From the NCBI RefSeq assembly GCF_019097595.1, contig NC_080731.1, positions 14,730,071 through 14,794,070 of the forward strand: a stretch of 64,000 nucleotides of DNA, read 5' to 3'. The position numbers and the translations under genes were made by a program. A model generated the notes under the pieces. That model did not search any database. It was not told where the DNA came from and saw only the letters and a program-made list of their open reading frames with translations. Below are positions 27,026 through 43,900 of this stretch, piece after piece; the stretch's first letter is position 1, and every line of letters starts with the position of its first letter. The stretch comes from Hemibagrus wyckioides. Lineage: Eukaryota; Chordata; Actinopteri; Siluriformes; Bagridae.

Positions 27026-27115
27026 CCAATCAGCTGCCCTGATCCTGGTGAGATGTGATGCAGGGTGAGCTGATTGGTCAGTGTATACTCTGGTGAGCTG
27101 AGTGCCAAGACGTCA
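27026..27115. promoter_or_regulatory. Inverted repeat with CCAAT/ATTGG boxes and CRE-like site
   Basis: CCAATCAGCTGCCCTG (27026-27041) is mirrored by CAGGGTGAGCTGATTGG (27061-27077), giving two opposed CCAAT boxes, followed by GACGTCA at 27109. Such paired NF-Y-type boxes plus a CRE look promoter-like, yet the site lies between two convergent genes. Function is unproven. Confidence 0.3.
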
Positions 27116-27839
27116 TCAAATATCACACCAACCTTGGACTGCCTCAGTATCCAAATGTTTTTGAGACTTCAGCATTTCAGGTTCACTTGGTGTTTTTAAC
27201 TGCTGGATTATTGAGGTTATGCACTTTGTATATTTGATATTAAGCTAGCTTGTATGCATAGGTGACATCAATTATTATTTACCTATAACTGATCAAATCA
27301 ATCTCTTGAAATTTATTGGAAAAAACACATGACCTTTTCTTGCCTGAGTTATATCATATATCCAGGTAAGTGCTTGTTTGACGACTCGTACGTTGTTCAG
27401 ACTTAAAATTCAGACCCAAATCTTGCCAATGCCAAAAACCCCATTTGTATCCATCTTATGTCATTTCCTAAATAAAGGTAAACACATAAAGGCTTTTTCT
27501 GCAGGATTTGCTTATTTACATACAATCACAATTGCTTTCAACAATCATCCAAAGAAGAAAATAAAAACCGGGAAAAAACACGAGTTGCATGAAAAAACTT
27601 ACTGTGTAAGAGTTTAAAGAGTAAAATAAAAACTTCACAATGCACAAGAGTGTAAACACAAATATATTGTAAACTATCAAATATATAATAATCATTTATT
27701 AATAAACTGAACATCTTTTTAGTTGGTAAATTGCCATGGTATACATCATTTGTGGTAAATATCGTCAGGATGCATCACACAATCCCCTTATTGACTGTTT
27801 TCCTGTAATAGCACATCTTGTCTTGATTGATTTCTTACA

Positions 27840-28110
27840 TGCAACAGCATACTCTATTGACAGAGTCCCTCACTTTATTGAGTCCATTTGATCACCTTTG
27901 GGATGAACTGGAACCCCACTGCACCCCAGACCTTACTCACTCTACATCAGTGGCTGATCTCAGTAATGATGATGTCGCTCAGTGGCGAATCCCTACAGCT
28001 ACACTCCAACATCCATTGGAAAGCCTTCCCAGAAAGGTGGAGATTATTATAACAGTGAAGGTGAACTAAATATTATAGTCATGTGTCCACAAAGTGTATA
28101 TATTGACCAT
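27840..28110 (+). mobile_element. Tc1-like transposase C-terminal relic
   Basis: The translation from about 27880 reads PFDHLWDELEPHC ... TSVADLSNDDVAQW ... LESLPRKVE, the well-known last third of a Tc1 transposase; the catalytic Glu of PIEHLW is replaced (PFDHLW). A degenerate terminal repeat with GTGTCCACAAAGTGTATATA follows at about 28082-28101. Upstream parts are lost. Confidence 0.75.
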
Positions 28111-28632
28111 TAAGTGTATCTTCAAACTATTCTATTTTAATCTTCTATATTTAAATTCTAGAGTTTATTTTATGTTGTTAAGGGTTATTGTATATAGAAT
28201 ATGAACAGAAATAATTAATATTAATAGTAATTAAGTGCTTTATATACAATACAGCAGAAATAAACAACAAACAATGAATGAATGTCAATTTTTCTATTTT
28301 TATTAAAAATGTCCCTTTCATGTTTTAATTATAAAAACATAAAACCAGTCATTATATTGCAAGAACATTAAGCATATATTGGGTGGGGGCAGGTAGTCCA
28401 TGCTTTTTTCACATTTAGTTGTACAGTAACACATAAGCAAAGCCAGCCAGCAATAAATGCTCCATGTGCACAGACGGTACATAAAGTGGTGTTTTATTAT
28501 TGTACATGTACAGTGCATGTACACAGGTCTTTCTCACACATAAGCAACAGCTGACTGACAGCATTCAGACCATTATAGCACCTTTGGGAAACAATTGTGT
28601 GTTTGCAATTTTCCCTTTCACCAAACCCTTGC

Positions 28633-28633
<1 letters not shown>

Positions 28634-28672
<39 letters not shown>
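28634..28672. repeat. (ATA)n microsatellite
   Basis: About 13 ATA units in the cert1-hmgcr spacer. Confidence 0.9.
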
Positions 28673-28673
<1 letters not shown>

Positions 28674-29216
28674 TCAGTTAAGTTTCAATCTGTAAAAACT
28701 ATACGCATTCAGATATATAGCCAGGAACAGCTGCAGATGGCTGAATTTGGCATTGTATGTCTGTTCTAGCAAAATATTTGTAGGAATGAGTGATGGCTCT
28801 GCTTGTTTACCAGTTGATTTTTCTAGCAAAAATATGTTTATTGTTTTGTATAAATAGTGAAATATGAAAAAAAAAAATGATTTTGTTCTTATTATATGGA
28901 ATGCATCCAACAATCACTGAAGGCATCAGAAACAGCATCTGAAATGTGTAAAAGTAAGATGTCCGAACATTACACGGTGATCATTAATGTGGTGATTTTT
29001 TCAGCAGTCTTTTAGATGATTGTGGCACTCCGTATGTGAGAATAATAGCGTTTCTCCCCTGGACTGGGTGATGGAAATATTTTTTTGTTTCAGCCATCCA
29101 TTTGACTTTTACTCAACAGGTAAAAGTACTCAAATGTGCCTGAAGTGTGTTTTTTTCCTGTTTGAGTTCCTTTTGTGTTGCTTATGTCATCCCCAATTTA
29201 GGTGTCTAATTAAGTC

Positions 29217-35061
<5,845 letters not shown>

Positions 35062-35960
35062 CTTGATCTCTCAGATGTATTGCAACTGAATAGGAAGGGT
35101 GTGAAGGAAAGAAAGCAAAGGAGGCGTGAATGAGAATCTTGTCAGACAGGACTAGAGTCAGTCAATCTCCAATAAAGACTTATGAGTATGTGAGTCTCAT
35201 ACTATCCCTGTTAGATGTTCTGTAACACACACCAAAGATATTGGAGTCAAAAATACTTGGATAAATGAAAAAAAGTCCTCAATTTGCCCAGATTTAATTT
35301 ATCGTAGTTATTAAATAATCACATATTGTAAGTAAAAGTGTTATGAAAATAAAAACAATTCTGCTTATTATTGTTCTGACTGAGTGTATACTGGTACATT
35401 AGTGTTACTACCTTAACAAATAAAACATTTTATTCAAATAATAATGAAATAATAAAGAATAATCAAGATACTGTGCTTGTTAAATGTCTTGCGAAATGAA
35501 ATGTGAGGGATGGAATCAAAAAGCTGTAACTGAGGAACCCACTCTGAATACTCGAGAAAAATTAGCTGCTTTATTTCTAGCGGTCATCATGGGTTAAAAA
35601 TGAATACAAGCTTCACTTCAACACAAAGGATACAAACATAAAGCTTAGTATATATAGGAATATGGGTCCTTGCGCTTTTAAATAACAAACTATCTGTAGA
35701 TACAATATTGATGTAATAAGAATAATGATCTGCGCTGTTTTCGGGAAAATTTATAAAACCCTGTCCAGTTAGTCCAAATTTTCATCATTAAAGAAAATCT
35801 GAGCTCAGTACTTACCAAGGGCAGGAAAACGAATAGATAATTACAGCAATGATGTGAACCTGGTTAATGCCTTAACCCAGAGGATGGATGGATGGATGGA
35901 TGGATGGTGAGGGTTGTGCTCGGCCAGTGCTGTAGGGAAAAGCGGCAGTGTTAATCCATA
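35062..35960 (-). other. hmgcr: hmgcr 5' noncoding exon and intron
   Basis: The coding exon's acceptor is at 35086-35087 (CTATTCAG on the minus strand), leaving 24 bases of 5' UTR before the ATG. A consensus donor (CCTTG|GTAAGTACTG, minus strand) at 35815/35816 predicts a noncoding first exon covering 35816 to about 35960. It contains a (GGAT)n tetranucleotide repeat (35882-35908). The intron (35088-35815) is AT-rich with nothing recognisable. Confidence 0.65.
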
Positions 35961-36130
35961 GCCGCTTGTTTAAGTGAGCTCTCCGGCGCAGAGGCCAATC
36001 ACCTGCCGCCGTGCGCCTGTAACGCGTGTGGAGCGATGGCATGGCACTGCGTCACCACTGCACGGAGCCAATCACATTCACGGACCGAATATAAGAACAC
36101 ACAAGCCACGCCCACTTACACTGCCCCGCT
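35960..36130 (-). promoter_or_regulatory. hmgcr: hmgcr promoter with CCAAT, SRE-like and CRE-like sites
   Basis: On the minus strand this CpG-rich block has ATTGG boxes (CCAAT at 36068-36072 and 35995-35999) flanking GTGCAGTGGTGACGCAG (36063-36047). That string combines a 7/8 match to the classical reductase SRE-1 octamer GTGCGGTG with a CRE-like TGACGCAG. A GTGGGCGTGG box (about 36108-36117) and a TATA-like CTTATATTCG (about 36087-36096) lie further upstream. SREBP/NF-Y/CREB control of this gene is established in mammals; its use here is inferred. Confidence 0.5.
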
Positions 36131-36655
36131 TGGAAGGCGTCTACTGTGTGAGGGCGCGTGATCTCGCCATAATTTATACCAATGTGGATTTTATAAAGCA
36201 TATAAAATACTATTTTAGTCTTTTAAAAAAGGGCAAATGGGTTGCCATGCCAAATAATGTTTATTTACCGTTTACGGTTTACGGAACAGTTTAGTTCATT
36301 ATTATTTTCTTTATATCTTCTTTATAGTTATAAAGAATAAAATAAGAGTAAATTAAACTGTTAATAAACGTTTAATTAATTAATTAATTAATTATATATC
36401 TCTATATATTTTTATAGCCATTTAAAAAAAGTAAATAAAAAAAGTCTCATGTGCCACAGTTTTTCTGTAAACACACACAGTTGCTTCTCTGTTTTCTTTG
36501 CAGTAAAACCTAGCAGCCATTGCTTGTATTTTTTTTTCTCTGAAAAAGTGGTCTGTTATGTAACATGTTGGTTTTTTCCGAACATAAAACGATTTAGTTT
36601 TTTGTTGGAAAATATTATGCATAGTATATAACATTTCTGACATTTGATAAATATA
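36131..36655. other. AT-rich spacer upstream of hmgcr
   Basis: Low-complexity AT-rich sequence with a TTAATTAATTAATTAATTAAT run near 36372-36394. No gene or recognisable repeat was identified. Confidence 0.5.
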
Positions 36656-37903
36656 CACTATATTGCCAAAAGTATTCGCTCACCCATCCAAATAATCAGA
36701 ATCAGGTGTTCCAATCACTTCCATGGCCACAGGTGTATAAAATCAAGCACCTAGGCATGCAGACTGTTTTTACAAACATTTGTGAAAGAATGGGTCGCTC
36801 TCAGGAGCTCAGTGAATTCCAGCGTGGAACTGTGATAGGATGCCACCTGTGCAACAAATCCAGTCGTGAAATTTTCTCGTTCCTAAATATTCCACAGTCA
36901 ACTGTCAGCTGTATTATAAGAACGTGGAAGTGTTTGGGAACGACAGCAACTCAGCCACGATGTGGTAGGCCACGTAAACTGACGGAGCGGGGTCAGCGGA
37001 TGCTGAGGCGCATAGTGCGAAGAGGTCGCCAACTTTCTGCAGAGTCAATCGCTACAGACCTCCAAACTTCATGTGGCCTTCAGATTAGCTCAAGAACAGT
37101 GTGCAGAGAGCTTCATGGAATGGGTTTCCATGGCCGAGCAGCTGCATCCAAGCCATACATCACCAAGTGCATTGCAAAGCGTCGGATGCAGTGGTGTAAA
37201 GCACGCCGCCACTGGACTCTAGAGCAGTGGAGACGCGTTCTCTGGAGTGACGAATCGCGCTTCTCCATCTGGCAATCTGATGGACGAGTCTGGGTTTGGC
37301 GGTTGCCAGGAGAACGGTACTTGTCTGACTGCATTGTGCCAAGTGTAAAGTTTGGTGGAGGGGGGATTATGGTGTGGGGTTGTTTCTCAGGAGCTGGGCT
37401 TGGCCCCTTAGGTCCAGTGAAAGGAACTCTGAATGCTTCAGCATACCAAGACATTTTGGACAATTCCATGCTCCCAACTTTGTGGGAACAGTTTGGAGCT
37501 GGCCCCTTCCTCTTCCAACATGACTGTGCACCAGTGCACAAAGCAAGGTCCATAAAGACATGGATGACAGAGTCTGGTGTGGATGAACTTGACTGGCCTG
37601 CACAGAGTCCTGACCTCAACCCGATAGAACACCTTTGGGATGAATTAGAGCGGAGACTGAGAGCCAGGCCTTCTCGTCCAACATCAGTGTGTGACCTCAC
37701 AAATGCGCTTCTGGAAGAATGGTCAAAAATTCCCATAAACACACTCCTAAACCTTGTGGACAGCCTTCCCAGAAGAGTTGAAGCTGTTATAGCTGCAAAG
37801 GGTGGACCGACGTCATATTGAACCCTATGGGTTAGGAATGGGATGTCACTTAAGTTCATATGCGAGTCAAGGCAGGTGAGCGAATACTTTTGGCAATATA
37901 GTG
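36656..37903 (+). mobile_element. Complete Tc1-like transposon with intact ends and transposase
   Basis: Terminal inverted repeats match perfectly over at least 29 bases (CACTATATTGCCAAAAGTAT... at left and its complement at right), flanked by TA (36654-36655, 37904-37905). The element is 1248 bases and carries one uninterrupted transposase frame. No disabling lesion was seen, so it is either recent or potentially active. Confidence 0.93.
36790..37821 (+). CDS. Tc1-like transposase (DD34E)
   Basis: Cut-and-paste transposase of the IS630-Tc1-mariner superfamily. The ATG at 36790 ([13 protein letters not shown]) gives 343 residues, the usual Tc1 length; the frame also extends upstream to an ATG at 36706, but that would add 28 residues not typical of the family. 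It has an N-terminal paired-type helix-turn-helix ([20 protein letters not shown]), a GRPRKL hook between the two DNA-binding halves, and a catalytic core with DES (WSDESRF), D in [11 protein letters not shown], and E in NPIEHLWDE. There are 34 residues between the second Asp and the Glu. All three catalytic residues are present and no stop interrupts the frame. Confidence 0.93.
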   Translation: MGRSQELSEFQRGTVIGCHLCNKSSREIFSFLNIPQSTVSCIIRTWKCLGTTATQPRCGRPRKLTERGQRMLRRIVRRGRQLSAESIATDLQTSCGLQISSRTVCRELHGMGFHGRAAASKPYITKCIAKRRMQWCKARRHWTLEQWRRVLWSDESRFSIWQSDGRVWVWRLPGERYLSDCIVPSVKFGGGGIMVWGCFSGAGLGPLGPVKGTLNASAYQDILDNSMLPTLWEQFGAGPFLFQHDCAPVHKARSIKTWMTESGVDELDWPAQSPDLNPIEHLWDELERRLRARPSRPTSVCDLTNALLEEWSKIPINTLLNLVDSLPRRVEAVIAAKGGPTSY

Positions 37904-38486
37904 TATAACAACAAACAAGTCGATGAATATATTCTTTAATAAATCAATTACTAAACAATTAAAGTGATATTTATGTAATTATTTTGTTTTATTTCTTGTA
38001 TTGTTTGTTTATTTGTTTGTTCAGTAATTTATTGAAGAATAAACCATACCATCTCAGTTAATATCATTTGTAACAGCAAAGGTGCAAAGATCTGTGGTAA
38101 AAATAAATAGCTATTAGCTTTACTCCACATGATCTATTGTGTAATTGACACTTCAGGTGAAGATTATTATTATTAGTAGTAGTAGTTGTTGTTCCTGCTG
38201 CTGTTATTGTTGCTTTTGTTGTTGGGCTGTTTGTTGGACTGGCTTTTTTGTTGTTGCTTTTGTTGTTGGACTGACACCATCTCAGACTGCAAGACCCTGC
38301 AGCAGATAGTGAGGACAGCTGAGAAGACCCTGCGAGCCCCTCTATCACAGATTTTTACACCACACACCCCTCACACACACTCCTGTCATCAGGAAAGAGG
38401 TACCGATGCATTTGGGCCAGACTGTGTAACAGTTTCTTTCCTCAAGCCATCAGGCTCCTCAACATTCAGAATTGAACTGTACCAAA

Positions 38487-38490
<4 letters not shown>

Positions 38491-38552
<62 letters not shown>
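38491..38552. repeat. (CT)n(CA)n compound microsatellite
   Basis: About 18 CT units followed by about 12 CA units, inside the LINE tail. Confidence 0.9.
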
Positions 38553-38553
<1 letters not shown>

Positions 38554-38902
38554 ACTCACTCAACTGTGTGAAGTGACCTGTTCCGACCCCGAGACTCAAC
38601 ACATACATCTATAACCCCACCCACTTTGTAACTGTTTGTGTGTATCTGCACACTATTTAATTACTGCTGTTGCTATTTTGCACATTTCAAACTGCCTCCA
38701 GCTGCTGCTATACGTATATGTTTACAAGCGTATATGCTATAAGAAACCACTTGTTTACAGTTCTCCTATTTTGCACATTTTTCGGTGCTATGCGTACTGT
38801 TTTGTATTGTTTCTGTATTGTCTGTTTGCACACATTGCTCTTTATGTAGCTAGGACAACTACTTTCTGTCCTAACTCTGTGTTGTTTTATTTTGTAGCTA
38901 TA

Positions 38903-39377
38903 CACCAATCAGGCATAACATTATGAACACTGTCAGTGTCATCATGGCACCTGTTTTGTCCTCAAAGTGGATGTGTTAGAAGCAGGAAAAAGCATTTGAT
39001 CGAGTTTGACAAAGGCCAAATTGTGATGGCTAGACCACTGGATCAGAGCATCTCAAAACTGCAGCTCTTGTGGGGTGGTCCCAGTGTCTGCAGTGGTCAG
39101 TATCTATCAAAAGGAAGGAACAGTGGTGAACCGGCGACAGGGTCATGGGTGACCAAGACTCATCAATGCACGTGGGGAGCGAAGGCTGGCCCCTGTGATC
39201 CAATCTAACAGACGAGCTACTGTTACTCAAATTGCTGAAGAATTTAACGCTAGTTCTGATAAAAAAGAAAGGTGTCAGAACACACAGTGCATGGTGGGTC
39301 AGTGCTATTTTGGCATCAAAATAGGGACCAACACAGAATTAGGCAGGGGGTCATAATGTTAGACAGGCAGATCGGTG
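38903..39377 (+). mobile_element. Miniature Tc1 element, family A, inserted in a LINE tail
   Basis: Ends are CACCAATCAGGCATAACATT and, at right, GATCGGTG, flanked by TA at 38901-38902 and 39378-39379. The interior is a deleted transposase gene in plus orientation. It is a non-autonomous sister of 3404-3945 and 41713-42219. Confidence 0.85.
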
Positions 39378-39450
39378 TACATTGTTATGTTGTTTTATGT
39401 AGCACCAGGGTCCTGGAGAAACGTTGTTTCATTTCACTATGTACTGCGTC

Positions 39451-40683
39451 ATGGCACCTCATGGCAAAAACTCTCTGAGGATCTGAAAAAAGAATTGTTG
39501 CTCTACATAAAGATAACCTAGGCTATAAGAAGATTGCCAAGACCCTGAAACAGAGCTGCAGCATGGTGGGCAAGACCATACAACGGTTTTACAGGACAGG
39601 TTCCACTCAGAACAGGCCTCGCCATGGTCCACCAAAGAAGTTGAGTGCACGTGCTATATCGTCATATCTGGAGGTTGTTTTTGGGAAATAGACGTATGAG
39701 TGCTGCCAGCATTGCTGCAGAGGTTGAAAGGGTAGGGGTTCAGTCTGTCAGTGCTCAGACCATATGCCGCACACTGCATCAAATTGGTCTGCATGGCTGT
39801 CGTCACAGAAGGAAGCCTCTACTAAAGATGATGCACAAGAAAGCCCGCATACAGTTTGCTGAGGACAAGCAGACTAAGGACATGGCCAGAACCATGTCCT
39901 GTGGTCCGATAAGACCAAGATAAACTTATTTGGTTCAGATAGTGTCAAGCGTGTGTGGCGGCAACCAGGTGAGGAGTACAAAGACAAGTGTGCCTTGCCT
40001 ACAGTCAAGCATGGTGGTGGGAGTGTCATGGTCTGGGCCTGCATGAGTGCTGCCGACACTGGGGAGCTACAGTTCATTGAGGGAACCATGAATGCCAACA
40101 TGTACTGTGACATACTGAAGCAGAGCATGATCCCCTCCCTTCAGAGACTGGGCTGCAGGGCAGTATTCCAACATGATAACGACCCCGAACACACCTCCAA
40201 GACGACCACTGCCTTGATAAAGAAGCTGAGGGTAAAGGTGATGGACTGGCCAAGCATGTCTCCAGACCTAAACCCTAAGGTGGGGAGCGCAAGGTTCTCT
40301 AACATCCACCAGCTCTGTGATGTCATCATGGAGGAGTGGAAGAGGACTCCAGTGGCAACCTGTGAAGCTCTGGTGAACTCCATGCCCAAGAGGGTTAAGG
40401 CAGTGCTGGAAAATAATGGTGGCCACACAAAATATTGACACTTTGGGCCAAAATTGGACACTTCCACTTAGGGGTGTACTCACTTTTGTTGCCAACAGTT
40501 TAGACATTAATGGCTGTGTGTTGAGTTATTTTGAGGGGACAGCAAATTTACACTGTTATACAGGCTGTACACTCACTACTTTACATTGTAGCAGAGTGTC
40601 ATTTCTTTAGTGTTGAAACATGAAAGGATATAATAAAATATTTACAAAAATGTGAGGGGTGTACTCACTTTTGTGAGATACTG
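39451..40683 (+). mobile_element. Defective Tc1-like transposon (family B)
   Basis: The 3' terminal repeat GTGAGGGGTGTACTCACTTTTGTGAGATACTG ends at 40683 before TA; the 5' repeat is absent and the sequence starts inside the element next to the LINE tail. Transposase is in pieces: 39645-39923 and 39953-40438 in different frames (KKIAKTLKQSCSMVGKTIQR, FGNRRMSAASIAAEVERVG, WRQPGEEYKDKC, VFQHDNDPEHTSK). The third catalytic motif is lost: after MSPDLNP the IEHLW segment is deleted. It cannot encode a working enzyme. Confidence 0.88.
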
Positions 40684-40800
40684 TATATATAAAAGCTTTA
40701 TGTCTCTTGACTTGGCTTTTTTCTTCTTTTCTTTCTCCCATGCAAATGAATTAAAATGCAGTACACAATGCACAGTAACAGATTAACCGAGGCAAGAAAG

Positions 40801-40880
40801 TGCCACAGCTGCGCGCGCCAAGCCAATCAGAGCAGCTCCGTCCTCGCGCTTTCCCTAGGATCAGTTTGGCGCGCGCGTGG
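40801..40880 (+). promoter_or_regulatory. ankrd31: ankrd31 promoter region with paired E2F-like sites
   Basis: A CpG-rich island in AT-rich surroundings. GCGCGCGCCAA (40811-40821) and its mirror TTTGGCGCGCGCG (40865-40877) match E2F-type sites in opposite orientation, with a CCAAT box between them (40823-40827). It ends about 100 bases before the ankrd31 start codon. E2F6 complexes silence germline genes outside gonads in mammals; the same role here is inference. Confidence 0.45.
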
Positions 40881-40975
40881 TCGCGAGCTTGCTGAGGGCA
40901 CAAAAGAGACGGAGACGTGTTAATTAAAAACTAATTAAAAGTCCTGTTGCTGACTAGATAAATTGATTAATAACG

Positions 40976-43900
40976 ATGGAATCCGGTATAGACAACGAAG
41001 ATGTAGTTACTACAGAACCGGAGAGTGAAGAAGCAGATGAGAAGTTGTACATGAATCGGTAATGCTAACTACACAGTTAGCTTCCAGCTCAAAAGCGGCT
41101 GGCTAATTCAGTAGAAGCCAGCTAGCAGACAGTGTATTTATGTATCTGACTTTATAATAAAACTGAAAGACATTTTTTATTTAGTACAAAGTAAGCAGTC
41201 AGATATCCTAGATAAATCTTTCATATATTAGGAGCCATTTATCCGTGTTTGTTATGTACACAGGCTGCTGATGTTGGGTACTCTCACTCCTCCACGGTCC
41301 ACTGCTCACTGCGGTAAACTCATTACACCATCTCAACATGTGGACAAATTACATTAGCATTTTAGGAGCAGTCGTAAAATACCTTCTTTGCAAAATATTC
41401 TCCGCCATTTACAGCCTCAGGTATGGTAAAAAAAAAAAAAAAAAAAGGAGAGAATATGACAGGTCCATGTTTTTGACAAAAGGTTATTTTGCTGTTCTCT
41501 GGAGGTTCACCGACTGGTTTGCTGCGTAATAAAGTATTAGGCATACTTACTTTTCTGTTTCACCAACCATTTCTCTCCAGGAATTTCTCCAGAGATTGGT
41601 CTTTTGGCTGTGAGAGGGGTAGGGAGGCCAGTTGCTAGCAGTCAGGTAACTTGCACTTAAAAAAAAACATAACTATTTGCTTAAATGTAGACACCTGGTC
41701 ATTATACCCATACACCGACCAGGCATAACATTATGACCACCTGCTTAATATTGTGTGACCCGTCATGCACTGTGTATTCTGACACCTTTCTATCAAAAAC
41801 AGCATTAACTTCTTTAGCAGTTTAAGCAACAGTAGCTTGTCTGTTGCATTGGATCACACGGGCCAACCTTCACTCCCCATGTGAATCAGTGAGCCTTGGT
41901 CACCCATGACCCTGTCGCCAGTTCAGCACTGTTCCACTTTAGACCACTTTTGACAGATACTGACCTCTGCAGACTGGGAACACCCCACGAGAGCTGCAGT
42001 TTTGGAGATGTTCTGATCCAGTCATCTAGCCATCACAATTTGGCCCTTGTCAAATCCTTACGCTTGTCCATTTTTCCTTCGTCTAAAACATCAACTTTGA
42101 GGACAAAATGTTCACTTGCTGCCTAATATATCCCACCCACTAACAGGTGCCATGATGAGGAGATCAACAGTGTTATTCACTTCACCTGTCACTGCTCATA
42201 ATGTTATGCCTGATCGGTGTATTTTGTATTAAATATGAATATATTTCAGTATTACTATACTACTTTTTTACTATACAGTATTATTTCTTCTGAAGAAGGC
42301 CTGTTCTAGCCTGACAGTGCACAACACTAGCTCCCTGAAGACATGGCTTGCCAGAGTTGGAATGAAACAACTCAAGTGGCCTTACCCCAGGCCTTCTCGC
42401 CCGGAATCAGTGCCTGACTTTATAATAATGCTCTTGTGTTAATGTGACTGAATGAACACAAATCCTCACAGCCACTCGAAAATCTAATGGAAGATTGAAG
42501 AGTTGAGGATATTGTGATGGCATAGGGGCAACAAATCTGGAATGGGACGTTCAACATGCATATGAATGTTATGGACAGGTGTCTAAAAACTATTTCTCAT
42601 ATAGTGTATTATCCTGGTGTATAGTTAAATATGTTGTGACCACAAGTGTGTTTATGATTGGCATTGTTTGTGATTATTTATACCCCAGAATAACCAGCTG
42701 AAAAAGGAGGAATGTTGTGAGGAATTTAGACAGGAGTTGAGGCAGGCTCTGGGTGGTCAGGTAGTGCTGCCAGATGACTGGGAAACTACAGCAGAAGTGA
42801 TCAGGGAGACAGGAAGAAAGGTGCTGGGTGTGTCATCTGGAAGGAGGAAAGAAGATAAGGAGACTTGTTGGTGGAATGAGGAAGTTCAGGATAGTATTCA
42901 AAGGAAGAGGTTAGCCAAGAAGAAGTGGGACATGGACAAGACTGAAGAGACAGGAATACAAGGAGTTACAGCACAGAGTGAAGAGGGAGGTGTCTGAGGC
43001 CAAGCAGAAGGCGTATGATGAGTTGTACACTAAGTTTGACACTAGAGAAGGAGAGAAGGACTTGTACAGGTTAGCTAGGCAGAGGGATCGAGATGGGAAG
43101 GATGTGCGGCAAGTTAGAGTTATTAAGGATAGAGATGGAAAGGTGCTCACAAGTGAGGAGAGTGTACAGAGGAGATGGAAGGAGTACATTGAAGAGCTGA
43201 TCAATGAGGAAAATGAGAGGGGAAAAAAGTAGGGGGTGAACTCTGTGGAACAGAAAAGTAAATAAGATTAGAAAGGATGAAGTCAGGAAGGCTTTGAAGA
43301 GAATGAAAATTGGAATGGCAGTTGGCCCTGACGACATCCTGGTGGAGGTCTGGAAGTGTCTAGGAGAGGCGGCAGTGGAATTTTTAACTAGTCTGTTTAA
43401 CAGGGTTTTAGAGAGTGAGAAGATGCCTGAGGAATGGAGAAGTGTATTAGTGCCGATCTTTAAGAATAAGGGTGACATGCAGAGTTGCAGCAACTATAGG
43501 GGGGTAAAGTTGATGAGCCATACAATGAAGCTATGGGAAAGAGTAGTGGAAGCTAGGTTAAGGAAGGTAGTGGAAATTTGTGAGCAGCAGAATGGCTTCA
43601 TGCCCAGAAAGAGCACAACAGATGCAATTTTTGCTCTGAGAATGTTGATGGAGAAGTATAGGGATGGTCAGTGAGAGTTGCACTGTGTGTTTGTAGACTT
43701 GGAGAAAGCGTATGACAGGGTGCCAAGAGAAGAGCTGTGGTACTGTATGAGGAAGTCAGGAGTAGCAGAGAAGTATGTCAGAGTGGTGCAGGACATGTAT
43801 GAGAGGAGCAGGACAGTGGTGAGGTGTGCTGTAGGTCAGACAGAGGAGTTCAAAGTGGAGGTGGGACTGCATCAGAGATCGGCCCTGAGCCCCTTCCTGT

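Larger units (their letters stand above)
25321..29216. other. cert1-hmgcr convergent spacer and 3' UTRs
   Basis: Contains the cert1 3' UTR (a possible small UTR intron, donor 25326, acceptor about 25405; AATAAA near 26612), a (TG)n tract (26907-26928) followed by a GAGA-rich run to about 26975, an inverted repeat with CCAAT boxes and a CRE-like site (27026-27115), a Tc1 coding relic (about 27840-28110), an (ATA)n tract (28634-28672) and the hmgcr 3' UTR. On the minus strand an AATAAA is at 28837-28842. No additional gene is seen. Confidence 0.6.
38270..39450 (+). mobile_element. L2-like LINE 3' end, split by a miniature Tc1
   Basis: From about 38275 the translation shows the end of a fish LINE ORF2 (DCKTLQQIVRTAEKTLRAPL), then after frameshifts SGKRY and a LCNSF...QAIRLLN-like stretch, followed by the LINE 3' UTR (TTTGCACATTT repeats, CTGTCCTAACTCTGTGTTGT). 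The tail is interrupted at 38903-39377 by a family A Tc1 and resumes with GCACCAGGGTCCTGGAGAAACG (about 39402) to about 39450. A (CT)n(CA)n tract lies at 38491-38552. Assignment to L2 rather than another CR1-group clade is from memory. Confidence 0.6.

Noticed and set aside
37113..37859. 248-codon open frame on the minus strand opposite the intact Tc1 transposase
   Set aside because: It is the mirror of a long coding frame, has no family resemblance and no independent support.
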